Below, one piece after another: positions 55,196 to 64,000 of a DNA stretch of 64,000 nt. The position numbers and the translations under genes were made by a program. Every line of letters starts with the position of its first letter. The stretch's first letter is position 1. Where the stretch lies: positions 15,607 to 79,606 of the forward strand of contig CAXXNX010000055.1 in NCBI GenBank assembly GCA_963664285.2. Direction: 5' to 3'. Under the pieces are notes generated by a model, which was not told where the DNA came from, did no database searches, and saw only the letters and a list, made by a program, of their open reading frames with translations. The stretch comes from JAJCYL01 sp963664285. GTDB taxonomy: Bacteria; Bacteroidota; Bacteroidia; Cytophagales; Cyclobacteriaceae.

Positions 55196-56848
55196 TTAAT
55201 AATCCGGGTTGATTCTTTTGAAAACTCCCTCGACCCGGTTGAGATTTATTAATTTCAATTGATCAATATATCCTTGGTAGGTTACACTATCATAAACAAT
55301 ATTAACACGTAATTTCAAATTGGCTTGGACTAGCTTATATTCAGTTTCGCTAATCGGCGTCTCGACAAAAATATCATCTTCTAAGAATATCGGCTCTATC
55401 CCTGCGCTTAAATCTGCATCCTCTGATATTTCGGCGGCTTCAGATCCGATCCTGGTCGATGCTGTTTTATTTCCTTCACCTTCAATAAATTTTATCGGTG
55501 AAAATCCAGTGAACCCCGCTTCTGTCGCTTCTCTGTTTTTGTATTCCCGGATCAACGGCGCGTTGAATACTTTTTGATGGTTCAAAATTGTTCGGCCTGG
55601 AGTTAAAAGATAATTCTTTTGAGTGGCCGGCTTATCAACCCCTGTAGTGCTTACCTGATCATTGTCTACCACAAACGAGCCGCCACTACGTTTAACCACT
55701 ATATAAAAAAAATTCTGGTCCGTTTCGTCCTGGTTGTTGTTGGCGATAACATTGTTTCTGACAATTTCCATTAAATAAGATGAAGCAATTGCATTGGTTC
55801 GCACATTGTAGGCAATTTTCGATTTATTATCAAGGCCAGTTACATAACTCCGGCGCGTGTGCATACTGTCAATGAAACTTTGTGACTGGCTGATTCCGGC
55901 GTCATTGGCTTTCTTAAATATTCGGTAACCGGTTAATATCCTGCCGTATACACGATTTGGATTAATTTTAATGCTAAACCTCTGCGGATCGGTAATGGTC
56001 CAGACCGGCGTTGTCGTTTTATCATACTGATGATCTATATCTTCAATACGCAGATAGGCTACTCCGTTAATTAATTCTACCCCTAAACTGATCGGCGTTA
56101 TCGCATTTATAAAATTAAAGAACTCTAATAAACTCATTTTCATTGAGTAGTTTGCCAGCGTTCCACCCCTTATTAGTCCTCCGTTAGTCAATGCCACGAA
56201 TGCCAATGCTCCGTCTGAGGTGGTTTGGAATACTTCGCCGTCGGTTCTTCCTAAAAGGTTAGACCTTAATGCGCCATTCCTGCCAATTATCTTTTGTGCT
56301 AATCTCAGGGCTATTTCCCAGGGTAACATGATCTCGCAATTACTGGTGGATATTTCTCTTAATCCGGAAATATCGGTTTTCGTCAACCTTAACGTGTAAG
56401 TCTCATTATGTGGACCGGCGCTAAATGCGGTAATGGCATCACCGTTGAAATCTGTTAATTCCTGAATATCCGCCACCTGACTCTCTCTGCTTAGTATGTT
56501 TTGAGCCTCGTCGTCAGGGTGGAACAGAATAGCTACCGCTCCTTTTACCACATCTTCATCTAATGATTTATAGTCCAAAGATCCGTTAACTAAATTATCA
56601 TAATCATTGGTATTAAGATTCAGCCCCTTTATTACGAAAGTTGAACTTGCAAACGCTCCCTTGGTGTTCTTTTGCCCTACAACGTAAGTTTTTGCGGCTT
56701 TTTTTAAAATAATTCTTTGCACTGCAAATGAGGCAATATGAGAATGATACACCGAATGCCGATCTGTAACTGGTAAAAAATCCTGCCAATTTTCAACGGT
56801 TTCAACATAGTCTGTTCCATCTATTAATACCTGATATTTTGCTTGCAT
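55196..56848 (-). CDS. Large phage tail protein
   Basis: 550 residues, MQAKYQVLIDGTDYVETVEN ... WTITDPQRFSIKINPNRVYG ... NLNRVEGVFKRINPDY. It follows the tape measure gene by 1 base, the usual place of tail-tip or distal tail proteins that bind the host or the tail fibre. No nuclease or hydrolase motif. Intact. Confidence 0.65.
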   Translation of the reverse strand: MQAKYQVLIDGTDYVETVENWQDFLPVTDRHSVYHSHIASFAVQRIILKKAAKTYVVGQKNTKGAFASSTFVIKGLNLNTNDYDNLVNGSLDYKSLDEDVVKGAVAILFHPDDEAQNILSRESQVADIQELTDFNGDAITAFSAGPHNETYTLRLTKTDISGLREISTSNCEIMLPWEIALRLAQKIIGRNGALRSNLLGRTDGEVFQTTSDGALAFVALTNGGLIRGGTLANYSMKMSLLEFFNFINAITPISLGVELINGVAYLRIEDIDHQYDKTTTPVWTITDPQRFSIKINPNRVYGRILTGYRIFKKANDAGISQSQSFIDSMHTRRSYVTGLDNKSKIAYNVRTNAIASSYLMEIVRNNVIANNNQDETDQNFFYIVVKRSGGSFVVDNDQVSTTGVDKPATQKNYLLTPGRTILNHQKVFNAPLIREYKNREATEAGFTGFSPIKFIEGEGNKTASTRIGSEAAEISEDADLSAGIEPIFLEDDIFVETPISETEYKLVQANLKLRVNIVYDSVTYQGYIDQLKLINLNRVEGVFKRINPDY

Positions 56849-59739
56849 TTAATTAGGCTCATATGCGAAATTTTCCCTTAAATAGGCCATATCCCTATAA
56901 TACTGTGTCTGGTCAATCTGCTGATTAATGAACATCATTTTCTTTTTCTTCAATGTAGTATTCAATTCCTGCAAATGGTGGTTGATCCTGGTATCTGTGA
57001 AGGCTGACCCTGACGGGCTACCCCTGCCAGGGGTGTATACATTATTGAAAGCCATGAACGCCTTGGATGCCTCCCGGCTCATGATTCCTAACAACTCGCC
57101 ATTTTCTCCGGTAGCCAGTGGCGTTCCGTACTGATCAAATACGGTATTACCTCCCGCGCTGTGACGGTTGCCCCAAGTAATGATAGTCCTCCTTTGGCAA
57201 AAGAGAATCTGACTCGTCCTTCTTCGGCAAATTCTCTGACTCTTCCCCCCCCTCTATCTCTTTTACCCCGTTCCTCTGGTTGCGTCCTTATACGGACGTT
57301 TCCACTTGACTCTAATCCAAAATCTTCAGGGTCTGGACCGACATTTTGAATCCGCTTCATTTGAGCGATCAATTTCTTTATCTTACCATACGCTAGGAGT
57401 GCAACCCCAATTCCTGCAAATGGATTTATTGCAAATGCTTTTATCGACGCCGACAAACCGTTTATAATTGCTTCGGCTATTGCTAACGCTATTCTGTTTT
57501 TATGGGCTTTCTGTTCCCTTACCGCGGCTTCAAACTCAATCTTAGCAATAATTTGATCTTTTTCAGCTTCCAGTCTTGCTATTTCAGTTGCATTCTCACC
57601 CGCTCTATTGATTTCTGCATTATAGCGATCTTCAATTTTTTCTATTTCAATAGCCGCATTAGCCTTTATGCTCTCTATCCTCGCATTATTGATACTGCTT
57701 AAGACAGCAAGTATTTTTTTAGCACCTTTTACAATTTTATCAAGCTTTTTGTCAAATTCCTCATTCTCAATTTCTATTCTTGCGTCAGCCGCTTGCTGGT
57801 GTATGTCTGTAATAGCATCCTCCGTTTCAGTTTCTAAAGCCCTCAACATCGCATCTCTTAACTTCATATCCGCTATTTCTGAAATTATAGCTTCCTTCCT
57901 GCGTCTGCTCTCCTCTTCAATCCTTTTAATATCCAGTTCTTCAAAAAACTCAAGTTCTTGCAACCTTAAATTTTTGATGCTCTCATTGTGGTTTTCCTGG
58001 TCGCGGAGTTCCTGGTTAAATGCCCGGATTCTAATTAGCTCTTCAGTGTCAAATTTAATTTCCTTAAGTTTAAGATTATTTTCTATCGACGTTTCAAGGT
58101 CTTTTTCTTTCTGAGCCATTTCAGCCTTAAACAACTCCACTGACGCTTCGGATAGATCCTGCTCGGCGGTGCGCCGGTCCCTGATCACCTCAAGCAAACG
58201 GCCCTCGATGATTTCACTTAATCCCAGGGCCCTGATCTTCTCATTCAATACAACCGCATTGGATTCGTTTAACAGGTCGTTGGCGTCTATCTGTTTATCG
58301 GTGAACTTCTGTAAAGTCTCGACCTGCTTGTCAAAACTTTCATCGGACAGTTTTTTGGTATCGTCAAGTATCTTTTTGCGCTCCTCAAAAGTCAGCCTGT
58401 CGTCCTTTAGGCGACGTTCATTGATCGACTTCTGGTTGTCAAAACCGTCAATAAGAATATCTAAGTCTTTTTCCAACCGGTCCTGGGTCAACTGGCGGCG
58501 TAACTTATCATTTTCAAATAATACCCTAATTTGCTCCGATTCTGCTTCTGTTACTGCGTTGATAGCATCAATCTGTTCGTCTGATAATTCACCCCGTTCT
58601 TTTGCTGATTCAATAGCTAATTTATCTCCAAGATTTAGTAATTCAAGGGCTCTTTTCGCTTCCGCTATTCTTTCATTTGCCAGCCGTTCTTGTAATTCAC
58701 GCGCCTTTAATGCAGCGTTTTCTTGTTGCGCAAATGAGCGAGTAGCGTCATCGGCAATGGCTTGGAATTTTTCTGCTTCAGCTTGAAGTTCAGCCTGCAA
58801 TAACTTTGATGCTTTGGTTAATTTTCGGTAGACAACTTGCAGGTCTGCTAATTTTCCCCCTTTTTCGGCAGCCTCTACCAAAGCATCACCTACTCCGATT
58901 ACAGCGTTTTTCATTTCTTCCAACCCCTCATTGCTGCCACCAATCCACTTTAGGAATCCCTTGGATATTTGCGCCACCCTTCCTATCAACTCATTAATTA
59001 CCGCCGACGCTTGGGACATCACTCTGTTCACCGCATCCATTCCCTGCTGCGTTTTTAAGAAAGCAGCAACTAAAGCTCCCAGGGCTATTATAATTAATCC
59101 TATTCCGGTCGATGCCAGGGCGATCTTAAAGCCTTTTAAAGATTTAGTCCCTTTATTTGTAGATGCGGCTGCCTCTTTTTGACTTTTAGCAAAATTAATC
59201 CCCTTCTCGGCTACCTGACCTAAATTAACACCAAGTATCTCCACTTTTCCCAATGCGGATACTACCGATTTTTCGTAATTGCCTACGTTAATTTTTTGCT
59301 TTTCCAGGTTGGAAACATTCTCTTTTATAAAGTCATTATTCTTGTCGAGCTTGCCGTTAATCTCTTCGACTGCCTTTTTGCCGTCTTTGGTGGTGGTATT
59401 GATTTTGTTGCGCAGGTCCAATAGTTGCTTATTGTTTTTGCGGGCGTCGCCAACGCTTTTATTCTCTTTTTCCAGGGCGCTTGAAAGACCGTTCACCCCG
59501 TTTTTCTGTTCTAATAATAACTTTTCGTTGGTCCGGTAGTCTCCCTGTAGTTTTTTAAGCTCAGTTTGATTCCTTACGTATTGTTTGCGCTCGTCCTCGG
59601 ACGAATCGGCGAGGTTTTCGGTCGATTTCTGCAGGTCGCGTTGGGCCTCTTTTGTACGTTCGATCTCAGTGACGAGCTTGGCCTGGTCCGCTATGACGGC
59701 GGATAGGTCGATCTCTAATTCAGCTAATTTCACCTTCAT
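56849..59739 (-). pseudogene. Tape measure protein with a frameshift near its C-terminus
   Basis: From 59739 the frame encodes a long coiled coil (MKVKLAELEIDLSAVIADQA ... NKQLLDLRNKINTTTKDGKK), a hydrophobic segment (GIGLIIIALGALVAAFL), more coiled coil, then FSFAKGG and goes out of frame at about 57180. The next frame reads TIITWGNRHSAGGNTVFDQY ... GTPLATGENGELLGIMSREA to 56849, the conserved tape-measure end (HSxGG...G...E). Joined length is about 960 residues. It sets tail length and helps DNA passage. The indel may be real or a sequence error. Confidence 0.82.
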
Positions 59740-60469
59740 AGTACCGAATTTTATCTCCTTTTTTTAACCACCTTAATGTTGTCGCTTTGTGAATACCAAA
59801 ATAGTTACCAGCTTCCTTGCATGAAGCAAATATTCTACCTGTATTAATATCAATAACTTTTTTACGTGTATGAATTAGAGGTATTCCTTTCTTAGCTAAC
59901 GACATCTTACGCTTTGTTTCTTCACTCAATTTCGTGCCTATTCTAGCCTTACCCATCTTTTTTCTGGTTTCTTCAGAATGCCTAAAACCTTTAAGTGGAT
60001 GAGGATGCGTTTTGTAATATTCAGTAAACCGCTCGCTCATTTGAGCTACTAATTCATCACTGTACTTTCTACCTCTATGGGCGTCACCTATTTTTTTCTT
60101 AGTTGATTCTTTGCAGGGTCGAGACGAATTTATTGCCCTGGTTTTTCGTTGTTCAAGAGTTAATTTCCTGCCTTTATTTGACAATCCAATACCCCCTTTG
60201 CCTCCTAGCGTTACATTATAGTTGCTATTCTTTGCTATGAACTCATCTGTAACAATCCATGATTCCGCCTTTAAAGCATCCTTTCTTTTTCCAAAAAAAA
60301 CTATTATTTCTCGAGTGAAATTCTCACTGCCATATTTTCTTAGAGCTCTTTTAAATATTCTCCCACTCCCTATGTATCCATCATCTATTTTGTCTGTAGA
60401 ATGAACACCTATGTAAGTCTTGTTATATATCAAACAAGTTATTTGATATATAAAGTGATTGAAGTAGGC

Positions 60470-61474
60470 ATATAATAAATAATGATTTTGACTCTAAAAA
60501 CAGCTTGAAATACTTTGTTAAGTCACTGATATTCAGTATATTAATATCAATTAAGAGTAAAAGTTAAATTTCAAGATATGGAGAAAAAGTATGAAAGTCT
60601 AACACTTTTCGAGTTTCAGGAGAAATTCCCCGATAACGACAGTTGCCAAGAATACCTGGCCGAATTGAAATGGCCCAAAGGGTTTAAATGTGAGAGGTGT
60701 GGCCATGACCGGTATTGCGGTGGGAAGCTGCAGCATACACGGCAATGCACTAAATGCAAGTATCAGGCTACTCCCACTAGTAGCACCCTATTCCACAAGG
60801 TTAAATTCCCACTTTTAAAGGCTTTTTATATTGTTTACTACATGAGTACAAATAAAAAAGGAATTGCTTCTACTGAACTGAGCCGAAAACTGGGGTTGCG
60901 CCAAAAAACCTGCTGGCTGTTCCAACACAAGGTTATGAAAGCAATGGCCAGCAGTGGCTAATGGGCAAAGTAGAAGTCGATGAAACGGTAGTAGGAGAAC
61001 AGGAAGAAGGTGTTGTAGGGCGTCAGAATAACCGAAAAAGGCAGGTTTTAGTTGCAATTGAGAAGAAAGGCAGAGGAGTTAGCCGAATGTATGCCAGGAT
61101 AATTGACAATGCAGGTACCAGGCAGCTAAAGCCTTTTTTCGAAGATCATATATCCTGTCGGGCTAATATCAAAACCGATAAGTGGAGGGGATACATGCCC
61201 TTAAAAAATAAATACAGCCTCCTGGTTCAAACCGACAGTGGAAAGAAGGGTAAGAACTTCCCAGACTTACACAGGACAATTATGATGTTCAAGGCCTGGC
61301 TTAGAGGTATCCATCATTCCGTAGATAACCTTCAGGCATACATTGACCAATATTGTTATAGGTTTAACCGCAGTCAGATGAAAGGTGGAATATTTGATAA
61401 TCTGTTGGACAGAATGGTGAATCATAAGCCTTGTCCTTATAAAATGATTTGTATTTATTAAATGCCTACTTCAA
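60470..61474 (+). mobile_element. IS1595-family element, copy 2
   Basis: 1005 bp with the same ends as copy 1 and an 8 bp duplication TAAAGTGA (60462-60469 and 61475-61482). It splits the GIY-YIG gene. Confidence 0.93.
60578..61461 (+). pseudogene. IS1595 transposase with an 11-base deletion
   Basis: Identical to copy 1 except that AAATACCCGCT is missing after MASSG, which brings a stop at 60959-60961. The second half (60961-61461, from MGKVEVDETVVGEQ) is open and keeps the complete native C-terminus NLLDRMVNHKPCPYKMICIY. Not functional on its own. Confidence 0.9.
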
Positions 61475-61576
61475 TAAAGTGATATTGACAGTTCTCCCCA
61501 GGCCATAGATTTTCAACATGGATTATGTAAAAAAACTCAGGCCCTTGTGGCTGGGCAGCCATGAATGGATAATTAC

Positions 61577-61789
61577 CTAAACGTCCGGTGGCTGTTTCGG
61601 GGTGATGCCGTTAACGTCAAATACTTCGCCGTCCTGCATTTGTTCCAGTTCGCCGGCGTCGTTGATATAGACCCTACCCTCTAATTTCTTTCTGGTGGCT
61701 TTCTCTTTTCGCTTTGCCCTTACTAACAATATCTGAACTATCGCCAGGGCTGTAAAGTATATGGTCGCTATGATTATAATGACGTTCAC
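61577..61789 (-). CDS. Small phage membrane protein
   Basis: 70 residues: one N-terminal transmembrane helix (MNVIIIIATIYFTALAIVQI), a basic stretch (RAKRKEKATRKKLEGR) and an acidic tail. It overlaps the upstream gene by 4 bases and ends 12 bases before the GIY-YIG start. Confidence 0.6.
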   Translation of the reverse strand: MNVIIIIATIYFTALAIVQILLVRAKRKEKATRKKLEGRVYINDAGELEQMQDGEVFDVNGITPKQPPDV

Positions 61790-62271
61790 GCTGCCCTTTC
61801 CAGGGTTTTTAGGTGAGTTAAAGATACTTCAATTTGCTCTTCTAAAACAGCTTCGCCAACCCTTTCTATGATCAATTGCAGTCGGGCCGGAGTAATAACC
61901 TTTTCGATCAGGTCGGTGCCGCCCTGCTGGTGATACCGGGTCCCTACCTGGGCAATCTTTTTAGCAATGGCAAAGGCCAGTTGCCTTGCTTTCATTTTGC
62001 GATTTATGGCCCTTATCCCTTTTTGATTGATCCAGCGCTCTATGGTGGCAATCGGTGGCATTTTGCCTGGTCTGCAGCCCCTCACTAACTGGGTGGTATA
62101 GTGTGCCCCGGTAACGCTGCCAATCAACTTACTACCAACTTCCACTACTTCGGTGGCTAACTCATTGATCCATTTTCCGCTAGCCTTCATACCCAACTTT
62201 AAGTGATTATCGATAAGATCCTGCTTGAGATCTTCTAGCTCTTCCTTTAAGACTTCAGCCGGTGTCAACAT
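61786..62271 (-). CDS. Phage morphogenesis-type protein
   Basis: 161 residues, mostly helical, with GSVTGAHYTTQLVRGCRPGK MPPIATIERWINQKGIRAIN, a pattern shared by phage proteins of the gp10/neck type in this phylum. Soluble, no signal peptide. A role in tail completion is an inference from place and pattern. Confidence 0.55.
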   Translation of the reverse strand: MLTPAEVLKEELEDLKQDLIDNHLKLGMKASGKWINELATEVVEVGSKLIGSVTGAHYTTQLVRGCRPGKMPPIATIERWINQKGIRAINRKMKARQLAFAIAKKIAQVGTRYHQQGGTDLIEKVITPARLQLIIERVGEAVLEEQIEVSLTHLKTLERAA

Positions 62272-62309
62272 GATCTTATCATTTCCATTATTTCACTATG
62301 TAACTGAGC

Positions 62310-62498
62310 TTATAAATTCTTTAAATGCTCTTTTATAAACTGCAATTCAATCAATGAATATTTCCACTTATTTAACTCGACTTCCTTGCCTAACCGTTCA
62401 ATCGCATATAAATTGTCGGCTGTGTCTGCCTCCTTTAGTATCTCTGTAATTGATCTAAGATGTTTTGCGTGGAATACAGGCACTTTCCTATTTGTCAT
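62310..62498 (-). CDS. Small phage protein
   Basis: 62 residues, MTNRKVPVFHAKHLRSITEI ... LNKWKYSLIELQFIKEHLKN, helical. It overlaps the upstream gene by 4 bases. Unassigned. Confidence 0.55.
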   Translation of the reverse strand: MTNRKVPVFHAKHLRSITEILKEADTADNLYAIERLGKEVELNKWKYSLIELQFIKEHLKNL

Positions 62499-63016
62499 GA
62501 TGTGCTGGTATCATGTTCAATCCTCAATTCATAGTTGAACATAATGCCGTCGGCGTGAATACCTAACAGGCCGTAAACTTCCTCTAATCCAAAATGTCTC
62601 AGGTTGTGATTATAGGCGGCAAGGTTGTTGAAATTGTAGATCTCAGCTAATATCCCACCTTCATTAATCATATCTTTGGGGTGCTTTGTGTACCGGCCGT
62701 CATCTTCCTCTACTCCCTTCTGGATGTCTACCAGTAATTGTGGGTCCGATTTCTGAACAATAATAATATTGCCCGTATAAAGTACCGCAATGGTGTTCCC
62801 GCACTGGTTCTGCTCCGGGTTAATTGCGGTCGTATAATGGAACATCTTTTTTTGGTCGTCGTCCGGGCTTTCCACTTTATACAGATTGGCAAAGTCCATT
62901 GCCTCGCGGTTGTGTTCAAAATAATAGTCTAACGTCTTTACACTCGGCGTTCCTGCCGGTACCGGGTCTGCATCCTGGTAGGCCGCAAAGGTTCTGAAAT
63001 ATCCTACGTTGGTCAT
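62495..63016 (-). CDS. Phage protein, unassigned
   Basis: 173 residues, MTNVGYFRTFAAYQDADPVP ... NHRE-like centre ... LEEVYGLLGIHADGIMFNYE. Mixed alpha/beta, no motif that I recognise. It is in line with the phage operon. Confidence 0.55.
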   Translation of the reverse strand: MTNVGYFRTFAAYQDADPVPAGTPSVKTLDYYFEHNREAMDFANLYKVESPDDDQKKMFHYTTAINPEQNQCGNTIAVLYTGNIIIVQKSDPQLLVDIQKGVEEDDGRYTKHPKDMINEGGILAEIYNFNNLAAYNHNLRHFGLEEVYGLLGIHADGIMFNYELRIEHDTSTS

Positions 63017-63026
63017 TATACTTTTT

Positions 63027-63293
63027 TCAATGACGATGCCGGGGACCCCCGTTATTTTGGGGTGTGATCTCCGGGGTGTCCTTCATAATGGACTTAATAA
63101 TAATTCCTTTTTCCTTGTAATATTGACCAATCACGTCACAAGCCTCATTGAACCTCTTTTCAATGTGTTCCAAATCCATTTTCAACCGGTTAATCTTAGT
63201 CAGTAATATAATGTCACCCGGCCGGCAAGTTAATGCGCTTCTGAATTGTGCTAAATTCTCATGGAATCCACGTAATACGCTCTGCAAAAACAT
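63027..63293 (-). CDS. Phage protein, unassigned
   Basis: 88 residues, MFLQSVLRGFHENLAQFRSA ... KMDLEHIEKRFNEACDVIGQ, helical. First phage gene of this operon still visible; the IS30 copy begins 63 bases upstream of it, so its promoter or an earlier gene may have been separated. Confidence 0.5.
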   Translation of the reverse strand: MFLQSVLRGFHENLAQFRSALTCRPGDIILLTKINRLKMDLEHIEKRFNEACDVIGQYYKEKGIIIKSIMKDTPEITPQNNGGPRHRH

Positions 63294-63356
63294 ATACTCT
63301 TTAAACGCTTCGTCTGGTGTTATGTGCTTTTATTTGATTCTCTAATTATTTGACTA

Positions 63357-64000
63357 TGTAAGTTCAAGTAATAAGTGCAATTTTCCTTTGTAGCACTTGC
63401 TTTGCGTTTAGGTAATTAAATTTTCTAACAGGGCCGTTCATTGATTTTGTTTTCAACAACTTTGATTTGCTCCTCTGTAACAAATCTAATATCTGTTTTC
63501 TTAGGATAAAACCTTCTGATTACCCCAATCCTATTTTCAACTGTCCCTTTATCCTGACTAGTATAGGGACGAGTGAAATAGGCATCCACATCAAGGGATT
63601 GAGCAATCAACTCATGTTTAGAAAATGCCATATCATTATCAAAAGTGAGTGTTTCCAGTTTGTGTTTATCCTGAGAGAGTTCCTCCACAATAGCTTCGGC
63701 CATTTGATCGGCATTTTTACTGTGCATCTTTCTGATTCTGGTAAAAAGACTTGCTCGGTCTGTCATCACCAACAAAGAGCCTTTGTGGTTTTTACCCATC
63801 CATTAAATCGACTTCTATATCTCCCAATCGTTCCCTTTTGTTAATGATCTGGGGTCGCTGTTCAATTGATACCCTATTCGGGATAATACCTCTACGATCT
63901 TTTCTGTTTCCTCGTTTGCGCCTTCGTTTGCCATGTTTTAGATATGTGTATAGTTGTTTGTATTCTTGGTTCTCCTGGCGGTTGGTGTGCTTACATTCCC
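63357..64000 (-). mobile_element. IS30-family element, copy C, cut by the window end
   Basis: It starts TGTAAGTTCAAGTAATAAG at 63357 and matches copies A and B to the window end. The transposase (stop at 63364-63366) has two extra C bases (near 63435 and 63801) relative to copy A, each shifting the frame, so it is a pseudogene. It shares the DNDMAF change with copy A. Confidence 0.9.

Larger units (their letters stand above)
59720..61562 (-). pseudogene. GIY-YIG homing endonuclease split by IS1595
   Basis: ATG 61562 opens MAAQPQGPEFFYIIHVENLW ... GENCQYHFIYQITCLIYN. After removing IS1595 (60470-61474) and one TAAAGTGA it runs in frame into KTYIGVHSTDKIDDGYIGSG, the GIY-YIG core (FIYQIT, KTYIG, GSGRIFKRALRKYG). 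NUMOD3-type DNA-binding repeats follow (KGFRHSEETRKKMGKARIG, GTKLSEETKRKMSLAKKG) and a C-terminal helix-turn-helix (SCKEAGNYFGIHKATTLRWL). Total about 280 residues, normal for phage homing nucleases. It overlaps the tape measure start by 20 bases. Confidence 0.85.

Noticed and set aside
57502..59767. Long Ser/Leu-rich plus-strand ORFs opposite the tape measure gene
   Set aside because: They are antisense shadows of a Glu/Lys/Ile-rich coiled-coil gene and have no start context or family resemblance.
1..64000. tRNA or rRNA genes, and an attachment site at a tRNA for the prophage
   Set aside because: No cloverleaf or conserved rRNA segment was recognised by eye. The integrase end lies next to a protein gene; the right end of the prophage is outside the window.

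Overview
The window looks like a chromosomal segment of a Bacteroidota bacterium, probably of the Cytophagales type. Supporting signs are lipoprotein and Sec leaders of Bacteroidota style, a DUF4421 protein, TAnnTTTG-type promoter elements without Shine-Dalgarno sites, a GIY-YIG/tape-measure prophage of the kind found in this phylum, and low overall GC. It is unusually full of insertion sequences and broken genes. At least ten IS copies from seven families are present (IS1380 x3, IS5/IS1182-like x2 plus a relative, IS30 x3, IS1595 x2, IS110, IS1111-like, an IS605-type tnpB element), with a group II intron remnant and three copies of a MITE. Many insertions keep exact target duplications, and removing them restores the interrupted reading frame. 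This points to recent IS expansion and relaxed selection, as in a host-restricted or bottlenecked lineage. No rRNA, tRNA or CRISPR array was seen.

Region 1 (1-8.3 kb) is a decaying polysaccharide-degradation locus: a ChbG/YdjC-type deacetylase split by an IS, and four sulfatases, all broken by a nonsense codon, IS and MITE insertion, internal deletion, frameshift or truncation. Region 2 (8.3-11.5 kb) holds a group II intron remnant without its reverse transcriptase, and an IS110-group transposase whose upstream region carries a structured ~200 bp segment, present twice in tandem, that fits a bridge RNA. Region 3 (11.5-20.4 kb) is a junk-like mosaic: repeated tails of an unrecognised gene, a truncated adenylate cyclase, a hydrolase, a GC-rich PQQ-propeller/cytochrome c gene that looks acquired, a terminase-small-like gene, a stand-alone HEAGH (M41-like) protein and a split TOPRIM protein. 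Region 4 (20.5-37.7 kb) is mostly ordinary chromosome: an N,N-dimethylformamidase-like lipoprotein, a Nudix hydrolase, a PhoD phosphatase, a small metal-handling cluster (His-rich protein, AraC regulator with HMA domain, HMA chaperone), a PadR regulator, an outer-membrane-type protein, a Lys-rich basic protein and a TrmH/SpoU methyltransferase, followed by an IS1111-like element and a DUF4421 gene split by IS30.

Region 5 (37.8-64 kb, running out of the window) is a degraded prophage. A tyrosine integrase and a HicB-like gene pair lie on the plus strand. The lysis and structural genes lie on the minus strand: endolysin, two-TM/coiled-coil lysis protein, holin-like protein, small structural proteins, a large tail protein and the tape measure. 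Its cargo is a tnpB nuclease element, a fused restriction-methylation-specificity enzyme and a GIY-YIG homing endonuclease. Each cargo gene has itself been hit by an IS (IS1380, IS1182-like and IS1595 respectively).

The most notable leads are the duplicated bridge-RNA candidate of the IS110 element, the second candidate downstream of the IS1111-like transposase, the leader shared by tnpB and the GIY-YIG nuclease, the MITE family with 4 bp target duplications, and the recurring gene tail of unknown function. Several lesions are single-base indels in homopolymers and could be sequencing errors. The insertions, duplications, deletions and in-frame stops could not be explained that way.
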